From positions 283,501 through 347,500 of the forward strand of contig JACEFZ010021772.1 of the NCBI GenBank assembly GCA_014155875.1: a stretch of DNA of 64,000 bases. Direction: 5' to 3'. Source of the DNA: Cepaea nemoralis (lineage: Eukaryota; Mollusca; Gastropoda; Stylommatophora; Helicidae). The notes below the pieces were generated by a model. The model made no database searches. It was not told the DNA's origin and worked only from the letters and a program-made list of their open reading frames with translations. Position 1 is the first letter of the stretch, and each line of letters opens with the position of its first letter. The position numbers and the translations under genes were made by a program. This document shows, piece after piece, positions 13,301-25,200 of this stretch.

Positions 13301-16300
13301 CAGTTACATCAGTACTGCCATGAGAGAGCTGCATAAAGCGTAAGTTACTTTACCAGTGAGCACTTTCACCAGTTGCAGGCTTGCTGGAGAATTACCCTCA
13401 TGTTGACAGACTGTAGTTTTAGTGGAAAATTACCCTCATGTTAACAATCACATGTTGATGTTTTAATGGCAGTATTACCCTCAATCACAGAGTAAAGTTT
13501 GAGTGGGAAACTATGACCAAACATTTCTTGTTGTCTTGACTGATTCCGTACTAAGGCAAATCAACGTAAGTTAAACAATAGCTGTGACTATGCAGATACG
13601 CCTCAGATACGGGGGAGACTGAGTGGTCTCCAGGTATGGTGTCCGCCTTGAGTGCTGAAGGTTACGGGTTCAAGCCCCGGTGAGGGCCAGGATGTTTTCA
13701 CGTGGACCTCTAGTAACAAAATTTCCCCTGGTCTCTGGGTAGTGAGATCGGATGCCCGTGTGTATTGTTGCGCATGTAAAAAATCTCTTGGCAGTTGGAC
13801 ATCGAAAAAGGGTAGCCTAACAGCGCTGCATGGGCAAAATTTTGAGTTAAAAATCTACCCAAAGTATTTCAGGATCCTGCTACGTAGGTCGTGCACTGAG
13901 CTGAGATTCTCCGGACTCAGGCTTGAGTTGGGAGTAGAACGGAGCACTTATGGGTTACACCCATGTGCTGTGATGTTGATCCGTCGACTAAACTAACTAA
14001 ACTAAACTAAACTAAATGCGCCTCAAATGTTGTACAAAGCCGCAGATGTCATTGTTATGTTCACGTGTTAAAATTAATAGAGTTGTCCAACACTACAACT
14101 TATAGTCTTATGTCGTGGCGTTGGTGATCATGTCTCTCCACAACCATGTCTTATGTACTGCCGATCATTTCTGATGCTGATTTTCCATCATGCCATGGCG
14201 TCAAAATGTCCAGCATCTTCTCTGTTTGTTTTTCCCTGCCTCTACTCACCTCCAACCTTCCCATATGACAACATACTCCAGCTTTTCCGTTCTCATGACA
14301 TGCCTCAAAAGATGTGGACTGTCGTCAACAGATGCTTTTGACTAGTTCTCTTTGTGTGTTACTTCTTTCCAGATATCTGTCTTTATTGCTTGTCCAATGC
14401 TACTCTAACTTAAACAATTCCAGGAACAGAACAGTTGCAAGAATACAAATACACTAGAGATCAGTATGTCCAAATGGATCAAAGCACTCGTTCTTGAACA
14501 TCCGGTGTGCTGATGCCAATGTAAGGGGTTCAACTCCTACACCGGTCAATTAGACTAAAATGTTGACTTTTCGTTCATGACTTGGGGATGTAAATTATAA
14601 GTACCTCTGACGTTGGAGTGGGTTTGCCTGACGGCGAGGGACACTGTTAATAGCGAATGCTAATCCACACACAAAATTCAGCCCAGCACCACTAGAAGTA
14701 GTGTGTGTGGACTACGCTTAAGTTCAAAGAGAGCGTAACCCAAAAAAGAAAGCACTAAACAGAAAATATTCAGAAATAGACAGGAAAAAGCCTGGCAGAA
14801 ACAAAAATACTGGTTAGAGACAGACTTATCTTACCTAGTGCATCCACTGATGCTTGCTGATCCATAAATTATGGGAGAAGACAGAAAGTCAATGTTTCCC
14901 ACTTCCCACTGGTCTATAATAGGCATGATGTGTCTGATTCGACATGTTGAATTAACAAAAGTCAGTTGTTACATTGCAACTAAGTGTCTTGTCTTCTGCA
15001 TCTGGCTGTTTCTAGTGCTAAAGATGCAGGAATAACCATCATGAACGAGGTTGGGGTGGATCCAGGCATAGATCACATGCTGGCCATGCAGTGTTTTGAC
15101 GAGGTGCACCGAGCTGGCGGAAAGGTTGGTCATTTCTCTACACATTGTCTGTTCATTTCTACACATTGTCTGTTCATTTCTACACACTATCTGTTCATTA
15201 TTCGACAAAATGTTTATCATTCCACAATGTGATCATTATTCCGCAATATGTTTATCATTCCACATTGTGTTCATTATTCCACAATCTGTTCAGTATTCCA
15301 CAATCTGTTCATTATTTTACAGTATGTTCATTATTCTGCATATTGTTCATTATTCCACATTATGTTCATAAATCCACAACATGTTCATTATTGCACTATA
15401 TTTATTATTTCGGGAGTCTCTGTGGCGAAGTGGTCAGGCCGTTTGACTCATGCTCCGAAGGTTGTGGGTTCGATTCCGGGCCGCGTCCTTCGGTTTATGA
15501 GTTAAATGTTTCGGAGACTCCTGTGGGTCGTCGCTAAAAGCTACGGACTTCGTGCTTTGTGCAACGCTTTCCATGCTGCGGAAAGAGACCGAGCCATATG
15601 GGATAAAACCCGGTGCAATGCAGTCGACCCTGTCTACTTTTAAGCGACTTTTTTGTTTATTATTTCACAGTATGTTCATTATTCCACATTATGTTCATTA
15701 TTCCACAATCTGTTCATTGTTCCACATTATGTTGATCATTCCACTATGTTCATTATTCCACATTATGTTCATCATTCCACTATGTTCATTATTCCACTAT
15801 ATTCATTATTCCACATGTTGATCATTCCACAACATGTTCATTATTCCACAATCTGTTCATTATTCCACATTATGTTCATTATTCCACAATCTGCTCATTA
15901 TTCTAATATGTTCATTATTTCACAGTATGTTCATTATTCCACACTGTGTTCATTATTCCACAATATGTTCATTATTCCACTTTGGTCATCATTCCACAAT
16001 CAGTTCATTATTTCACATTATATTCATTATTCCACATTATGTTCATTATTCCACAGTATGTTCATATTCCACAGTATGTTCATTATTCCACAGTGTTTAT
16101 TATTCCTTAAAAGTACTCTAGCAACAAATAGATAAAGAAGGAAAGAAGTGAATTAGTCAATCAACTATGGATTGAATGATAGATGTGAATTGGTAGGTTG
16201 GTTGATAGGCTTATAACTGCAGCATAAAAAGATGTGCTTTATTTCATAAATTAGTGTAATTGGAAACTGCTGGTAGCTGCAGTGGTCTGGTGGTTAGTAT

Positions 16301-19300
16301 CTTTGCCTGCAAGGACAGTGGTCTGGGTTCATCCCCCAGTTGTGGCAGTATGATTTATCTCTAACCACCATAGCTCTGGTGTCCACCCAGTCTCATAGAA
16401 ATAGGTACCAGTTGTCTGCGAAGGCAATGAGTAAGAGAATTGATCACTCACATCTCATATGACATGTCTTAGTATAAACGAGCGGGCTTCAAATGAAAAA
16501 CTTAAATACGTTTTTACTCTGAGTTGTCCAAACAGGTGGAAATCACTTGGGGTTAGGCCTGGCAAGTACAGGGGATGTGGTACACACTGAAAGTTAAGGT
16601 CTTCGGTTTCAACCATTGCATGGGCAGTATGGGGATCGAGCATTGTCATGTTGCAAAAGGACACCTTAACTCAGAAGTGCACGTTCGTTTGGATTTGATT
16701 GCGGGTCAAAACTTCCTACTCCACTCATACATTTGCTGGATCGACAGGCATGCATCACCATACTGGACCTTCATTTGCTGATGAATTTCTGTAGCTTTCA
16801 CCCCTTCACTGATTAAAAAAATGGATAACAGAACGATGCTTCACTTTGGTGCATTTCAAAAGTGGGACGGCCATCTTTTAACTGTCCTTATGACGTCGGT
16901 GTGTTTGTCTACACCATGATGTCATGGGCTTAACACTTTTGACATCCTTAACAGCAAAACTGACAGGTTCAAGACAATGGCATGGTTATTGTAATTTATG
17001 TCACACTTTTAAGGTTTTCATTTGAAGCCCCCTTTTTTAATGGCCTAACACTTGGCACCCCAAGGTCACTTTCTGCTGTTTGACTATATTTACCTTGACC
17101 TTTTTGGTGACTAGGTTCTTCCCCAGCAGACATGCAGCACACTTTTTGGTTATACTGTATTGGTTGTATTATGTTGGTTATACTGTATTGATTATATCAG
17201 TATGGATAACTGTATACATACATGAACAGGTAACTTCAGTATATATGCTACTGTGGTGGGATTCCAGCACCAGAAAATTCTGGATCTCCACTTCGCTACA
17301 AGTTCAGGTGAGTCGCTTTTTAGATCCCTTCACTTTACCAAAAATATAAAAAGGCAATTATTATATTTGCGTACTATGCTACAAAGACCTTAACAGTTGC
17401 AGAAACAGGAAAACCACTTGTTTGGTGATGTAAGACCGGCAGTTGTGTTGTCAGCAACTTCCCTGAACTCTCTGTCCCAGATGGTTTTTCCTAGCAGATG
17501 CCAAAGCGGAAGAAAAACCACATACATGGCTCCCAGGCAAATTGAACCTATGGTGACAGTGACCTCTGCAGATGTCAGATTTTTTCTGTGCCACCAGCTG
17601 AGTTGGCCAGTTCCCTCTCTCATCACCTGTCAGACAGTTTCCAGAAAGTTCTGAAAATTGTTTCAAATCCATTTTTCAAATGAGGCTAAGTCAATCCCTG
17701 GAGCCATACAGCCTGCTGGGGGTTCCCTCCGACCACTGTCTGGGCAGACAAGAGAACAAGAACACATTTGTTGATGGTGGGGATACATGGGCCAGAGCCA
17801 ATGACACATCACTTGTTGCTTAACTTCATGGTACAGCCTCAGGGAAACAGCAAAATCATAAATGTACCATAGAGGCTAACACTGCAGCCTTGGGCCGTGA
17901 ATGCGTTTCATACTTTCCTGATATACCGGTTTCAGGGTTCGAGTTCAGCTACCAAAAGTTTGGAAGCAGGCCGCCTGCATTAATTTCAGTGGTATGGTAG
18001 TCCATTGTTTAGAATGCAGCGACAATCTGCTGAACGTACAAATTGCTCAGTAAATCACAAACAGCCAACAAATGCTGGGGTTGATTACAACGTCCTGTAA
18101 AGGACATGAAGCTACCTTAACTATGGAGATAATGTCATGTATGGTATGTGTGAGAAGTCTCATATGGTATGTGTGGGTAGTCTCATATGGTATGTGTGGG
18201 TAGTCTCATATGGTATGTGTGAGAAATCCCATATGGTATGTGTGGGTAGTCTCATATGGTATGTGTGAGAAATCTCATATGGTATTTGTGAGTTCAACGG
18301 AACATCACTTCAAGTGACATGTTGTTGTTTATGGTTAATCTTGTCAGTTATCTTGCCATGTATTTGTTCTGCATGTTTTAACCAATTTTTATGAGGTGTT
18401 TTGTTTTCCTGCTTATCACAGCTGGTTCCCCAAAGGAGTTCTCATGAACGTGATGTCAGCTGCTAGATACTTGAAGGACGGCCAGGTAATCTCCGAGATG
18501 TCATCATCATGTACCATGCTGATAAATATTGACAGTTATGTTTTTGCCACCTCACACGATCACTAGAGTCGTGGATCATCTCTGTGTTCTTGTCTCAACC
18601 ATACCATGTGGCCAAGCCATCTAGGTATTTACTTCTTTGCCTTCCCCTTGTTCTTTTCCCCTCAATCTTGCCAGTTGTCAGCAAGTTCTCTAGTCCATAA
18701 GATATGCATATAGGTAAACTCTGTGTACACTGTCTGCCCCTCGATGAGACTAAATAATCATCCCACATTTTTCAGATTCCTCTTAAGGGTTAAAAAAAGA
18801 CCATTACAGGCAAGAGGATCAGCTTCATTCCACAAAGTTTTACTCTATTTAGCTTGGTCTCTCTTCACTGAACTGCGCGCCAGCTGCCCAGAGCAATGCC
18901 CAGGTGGAAAGTAGTAGTAGTAGTAATAGTATTAGTAGAGGTGGAAGCAGCAGGAGCAATCTATCAACATGAATAACTGTATGTTAATATATGCTTATCT
19001 TCTGTTGCCAAAAGATTAACTAAATTAATACAGAGAGTATTGACAAGTCTGTGTGAAAGGTAACAATAGGATGTGGAAGAAACAGTCATGTTCATCTATG
19101 TACATGTTCATCTATGTTCATGCAAGGTGTACAGTGATGCTAACAGGTGTATCAGTTGAAGAGACTTAGAAGTCTGGCTCAGCTGAATGAAAGAAACTAC
19201 ACAGTTGAGCATGAAAACTTTGGTTTATATTGGTTTTCTAGTCGTGTAATGTTTACTTTATATTGGTTTTCTAGTCGTGTAATATTTACTTTATATTGGT

Positions 19301-22222
19301 TTTCTAGTCGTGTAATTTCTACTTTGTATTGGTTTTCTAGTCGTGTAATTTCTACTTTGTATTTTGTTTACTATCATGTAATGTCTACTTCCACCCTTGC
19401 AGGTTGTTGAGATCCCAGGACAAGGTGGCCTCCTGGATGCCGTTGAAGACCTGACTTTCCTGCCTGGACTCAATCTGGAGGGCTTCCCTAACCGAGACTC
19501 AACAGCTTATGTCAAGGAATATGGCATTGAATCTGCTCGTACAATCATCCGCGGCACCATCAGATACAAAGTAAGCATGCCTTTCTTCACTTTCACTTGA
19601 AACATTCTTCTTCCTCTCCCACATTTGAGGAAGTGCATCATACCTGGGTCTGCCCCTCAGAGATCAGTGAGTCCAACTTCAGCAGGCATTTGTGTCAGAT
19701 TTGCTTCCTCTAGACTGGTTCTTTCTATCCAAGGTATTGTGCTTTATCTACTTGTGACGTAGTCAGCATGGCCGAATGGATAAGATTGCACTCCTTTAAA
19801 CTTCCTGTGTTATGATGGCGACATAGAGGGTTCTTCTTCTTCTGCGTTCATCCAGACTTTTTTTTCGGGACGTGATTGCGTTGTGCCTGTTTACAGCAGA
19901 GCTGCGTTCTTGAGCCGTTAGGCCGACACATCCGACTTCTGCGGGCATTTGTTGACCTGGTTAACCTTCCCAGATAGAGGGTTCAACCCTTAGACCAGTC
20001 AGTTGAATTAAAATGTTGACTTTTCATTCTTGACTTGGGGATGTACATTACAAGTACCTCAGAAGTCGGAGTGAGTTCACCCGATGACAAGGGGCACTGG
20101 TAATAGAGAAAGCTAATCCACACACAAAAATCAGGCCAGTGTACTAGAAGTAGTAGCACGTATATGGCTTGAGTTCAAAGAGATCTAACAAAACATCCCA
20201 AGCAATCTCCCTGTGGGAGGTTCTGTATCCTACCAGTGTTGCCCAGCAATCTCCCTGTGGGAGGTTTTGTATCCTACCAGTGTTGCCCAGCAATCTCCCT
20301 GTGGGAGGTTTTGTATCCTACCAGTGTTGCCCAGCAATCTCCCTGTGGGAGGTTTTGTATCCTACCAGTGTTGCCCAGCAATCTCGCTGTGGGAGGTTTT
20401 GTATCCTACCAGTGTTGCCCAGCAATCTCCCTGTGGGAGGTTTTGTATCCTACCAGTGTTGCCCAGCAATCTCCCTGTGGGAGGTTTTGTATCCTACCAG
20501 TGTTGCCCAGCAATCTCCCTGCGGAAGGTTTTGTATCCTACCAGTGTTGCCCAGCAATCTCCCTGTGGGAGGTTTTGTATCCTACCAGTGTTGTCCAGCA
20601 ATCTCCCTGTGGGAGGTTTTGTATCCTACCAGTGTTGCCCAGCAATCTCCCTGTGGGAGGTTTTGTATCCTACCAGTGTTGCCCAGCAATCTCGCTGTGG
20701 GAGGTTTTGTATCCTACCAGTGTTGCCCAGCAATCTCCCTGCGGGAGGTTTTGTATCCTACCAGTGTTGCCCAGCAATCTCCCTGTGGGAGGTTTTGTAT
20801 CCTACCAGTGTTGCCCAGCAATCTCCCTGTGGGAGGTTTTTTGTATCCTACCAGTGTTGCCCAGCAATCTCCCTGTGGGAGGTTTTGTATCCTACCAGTG
20901 TTGCCCAGCAATCTCCCTGTGGGAGGTATTGTATCCTACCAGTGTTGCCCAGCAATCTCCCTGTGGGAGGTTTTGTATCCTACCAGTGTTGCCCAGCAAT
21001 CTCCCTGCGGGAGGTTTTGTATCCTACCAGTGTTGCCCAGCAATCTCCCTGCGGGAGGTTTTGTATCCTACCAGTGTTGCCCAGCAATCTCCCTGTGGGA
21101 GGTTTTGTATCCTACCAGTGTTGCCCAGCAATCTCCCTGTGGGAGGTATTGTATCCTACCAGTGCTGCCCAGCAATCTCCCTGTGGGAGGTTTTGTATCC
21201 TACCAGTGTTGCCCAGCAATCTCCCTGCGGGAGGTTTTGTATCCTACCAGTGTTGCCCAGCAATCTCCCTGCGGGAGGTTTTGTATCCTACCAGTGTTGC
21301 CCAGCAATCTCCCTGCGGGAGGTTTTGTATCCTACCAGTGTTGCCCAGCAATCTCCCTGTGGGAGGTTTTGTATCCTACCAGTGTTGCCCAGCAATCTCC
21401 CTGCGGGAGGTTTTGTATCCTACCAGTGTTGCCCCAGCAATCTCCTGCAGGAGGTTTTGTATCCTACCAGTGTTGCCCAGCAATCTCCCTGTGGGAGGTT
21501 TTGTATCCTACCAGTGTTGCCCAGCAATCTCCCTGCGGGAGGTTTTGTATCCTACCAGTGTTGCCCAGCAATCTCCCTGTGGGAGGTTTTGTATCCTACC
21601 AGTGTTGCCCAGCAATCTCCCTGCGGGAGGTTTTGTATCCTACCAGTGTTGCCCAGCAATCTCCCTGTGGGAGGTTTTGTATCCTACCAGTGTTGCCCAG
21701 CAATCTCCCTGTGGGAGGTTTTGTATCCTACCAGTGTTGCCCAGCAATCTCCCTGTGGGAGGTTTTGTATCCTACCAGTGCTGCCCAGCTTCCTACTTGT
21801 TGTGATGTCCAGCTGCTGTGGGATGTTTAACATGTTCAACTTGTACATCGTCTATTTTTGGCCTTTATCAGAGAAGGCTAGGGATCTGATCTGATTACCC
21901 CAGAGATCAGGAGAATGTCTAGCCATTTGCTGGAAGTTAAACCTGGCAACTTCAGCACCTGAGGCGGACACCTCTGAGCCACATCTTTCCAAACATTAAT
22001 TCAGAAGCAGTCCAAAAGCAGGTACTGTTATAAAGACCTGCGAAAGCGTAGGAAGTAACTGAATAGTGCACTGACCTACAGCTCTGCCTTCTGAACTCAA
22101 TTCCTGGTAGTGCTGTGATTTCTGTCCCTAGCCTGGGTTTGGGGTGGCTTAGATGTGTGATGTCCCCCTATAACTCAGAGAGGGGCGGCTTCAAATTTCT
22201 AGTTGAGGATAGATTTTCAGGA

Positions 22223-22255
<33 letters not shown>

Positions 22256-25200
22256 GCAGTGGTCTCCACTGACCACATTGTATTCATTACGGACTCAAGG
22301 AGTATGCTTAGTAAAGCGAAGAAAGGAATGTTTCACGTGGAATGGCTCAGCTCACTTCAGAGATCACAGAGCATGAGAATTGTATGGATTTTTTGCCCTG
22401 GCCATGTGGGAGTGCAGGAGAATGAACAGGCTGATAGGCTGGCAGGAAATGCATCTCTTGGTGGTAGATTACCTATGGACAAGGGAGAGACGATCGTGCG
22501 CCTGTGGGACCAGATGGAGAAGGTAGGGGAACAGATCGAGAACCTGTATGTGGAAAGAATGAAACAGCGTGGGATTGGCAGGGGTTCTGGAAGAATGTCA
22601 AAACTGAGAGGGAAAACCGGGAAACTTTCAATTTGATAGCGATGAGAACGATTAGTAGTGTGACTCTTCGCTGGCTGTTGAATGAGGGGACGGAGCGCGT
22701 ATGGGAATATCCTAAGTGCAGTGATGTCAGTTCTTTGCTCAACGCAATTCAACTCAACTTTTCAGGACAATGTTTTCACAGGCATCTCATTCAGACTACT
22801 CCTGTCCGACTAACTGGTGCCTCTGGTGTCTGATCTTCTACTCTCTTCTTGATCCAATGACTCATGCATCTGGTATCCGATCTTCTTGATCCAATGGCTC
22901 ATGCATCTGGTATCCGATCTTCTTGATCCACTGACTCATGCATCTGGTATCTGATCTTCTTGATCCACTGACTCATGCATCTGGTATCCAATCTTCTTGA
23001 TCCACTGACTCATGTATCTGGTATCCAATCTTCTTGATCCACTGACTCATGCATCTGGTATCCAATCTTCTTGATCCACTGACTCATGTATCTGGTATCC
23101 AATCTTCTTGATCCACTGACTCATGCATCTGGTATCCAATCTTCTTGATCCACTGACTCATGCATCTGGTATCCAATCTTCTTGATCCAATGACTCATGC
23201 ATCTGGTATCCGATCTTCTTGATCCAATGACTCATGCATCTGGTATCCGATCTTCTTGATCCACTGACTCATGCATCTGGTATCCGATCTTCTTGATCCA
23301 CTGACTGTTGCATGTGGAGCTTAATCATATTGGGCAATAAACAATGAAAGGTCACTTGAGCATGCTGTGAACATCAACAATCCTTCAGCAGTTGCAAATT
23401 GTAAAGAATGTTCCATATAGGCCACTACCCCTGCAAAACTAGTTTTCAACACACTACAACAAATATTTGTAGTGTTTATAATAGTTTAAGATGAAGTGTT
23501 TACATTTGGTGTGTCAGTGGAAAAGTGTTGCCTAAATCATAGACAACTCATCCAGCTTCTTTCACAGGGCACTTGGAGAAAGGAGTTGTGATGTTAATCT
23601 TTATTGGAAATGAAGTCTGGAAATGTTTCTAGGAAAGATGTAACCAAGGAAACTCATGATCCCATCTCATAATGTCATGGCCTAATATATGAGCAGTCCT
23701 GCGATATCATGTCCCTTAAACTCCTGCATGCTTTAAGATTTCCTCTACTTTTTGTTTGTCTCCAGGGCTTTACTGAGGGAGTACGTGGTCTCATTGCTAT
23801 GGGCCTTTTTGAGACAGAACCACATTCACAGCTTCATCCAAGTGGGCCGGAAATTACCTGGGTGAGTACATTTTCATATACATAATCTTGATTGCTTTCT
23901 GTCCTGAGCCCATCATCATCACATGTCATACTGATAAGCATGGGCGGCCATGTTTCACCATCTCACGTGATCACCAGAGTCATTGATTAGCTGTCTTTTT
24001 GTCTCAGTTGTGTCATGTGGCCAAGCCATCTAGATTATAACCTGTCTTCCCTGTGTTCTTTTCCCCTCAATCTTACCAGTTGTCACTAAGTTCTCTAGTT
24101 TATTTATTCACATAATGTGTCCAAAACATTGTGACTGCCTATATCTAATTTATCTAATCAGTTTACGGTTTTAATTTGTTTCTTATAGGACTTGCTCATT
24201 GGTTTTTCTTGCTGTAATTGACATCTTTTTATTGGGCAGTATGTTTTTCATCTTGCAATAGGCTACCTATTCTTATTCTAATCTCTTCAAGGCAGTTCCC
24301 ATCATCTGTCATGACTGTTCTGAGATAGTTGTACTGATTCACTTGTTTTAGAATATTCCAATTTACTTGTATATTACATTCTGGTATATCTTTATTCTTA
24401 GGGATTACCATAATATCTGCCTGCTTACAATTTAATTCTAGTCCTAGTTGTTCACTGTGTACAATAACTGCATCTACTAAATGTTCGTTCTCATATGTCC
24501 TGGACTTCAAATGTTCAATTCCCAGCGAGACACTTATGGTATAACCCAGCCCCCTCTGCCGTGCGTCCACCTTGACGAGGTAGAGGGGCTTGCGCGTTCC
24601 AATGACCCCAAGAGCTATGCCGACGGTAGCACTGCTACTGGTAGGGTCACCCATGTCGGACAGGTCAAGGGAGAGGGACCAGACGAAGTGACGCACAAAC
24701 CTGCTGCCTTGTAGGTAGACTGGGGACAGTCAAAGGCTAGGGAAAGCATCTCGAAAAGTGCTTGTCGAAATCGGATGTACTGAGCCACAAGCTTGACAAA
24801 GAAGTGCAACGTAACTTTATCATTTCATGATGCCACAGATGAAAATTAATCGTTATGGTGCTAATCCCGTGAAGTCCCATCAGGCGGTGATAGTGCCGGG
24901 CCCCCTGCCTCGAGGGGGTCCACCCATGACTACTGGTGGTCACCTTCCCCTGTGCTGTGGAGTCAAGGCACAGAGGAGTAGGTTAAGAGCTATTGACCAA
25001 ATACCAAGGACACTCAACATACTACAGTGGAATGCCGAAGGAGTTTATAACAAGAAAGAATCCCTGACACAGCGTCTTCATAAAGATAGAATAGATGTGG
25101 CATGCATTCAAGAGACACACCTCAATGCCAATCGCAAATTTTCAGTCAGAGGATATCAGGCCACACGTTTCGACCGCGAAGGACATAAAGGTGGAGTTCT

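Noticed and set aside
17390..17672. Overlapping frames on both strands in the intron after exon i
   Set aside because: No recognisable family, no terminal repeats, no splice fit with AASS; left unassigned.
20169..21894. Three overlapping 530-553 residue open frames
   Set aside because: They are the same 44-bp tandem repeat read in three registers, without independent start context, domains or codon signal.
22357..22752. Minus-strand frame of 131 codons
   Set aside because: Antisense shadow of the RNase H domain of the LINE fragment on the + strand.
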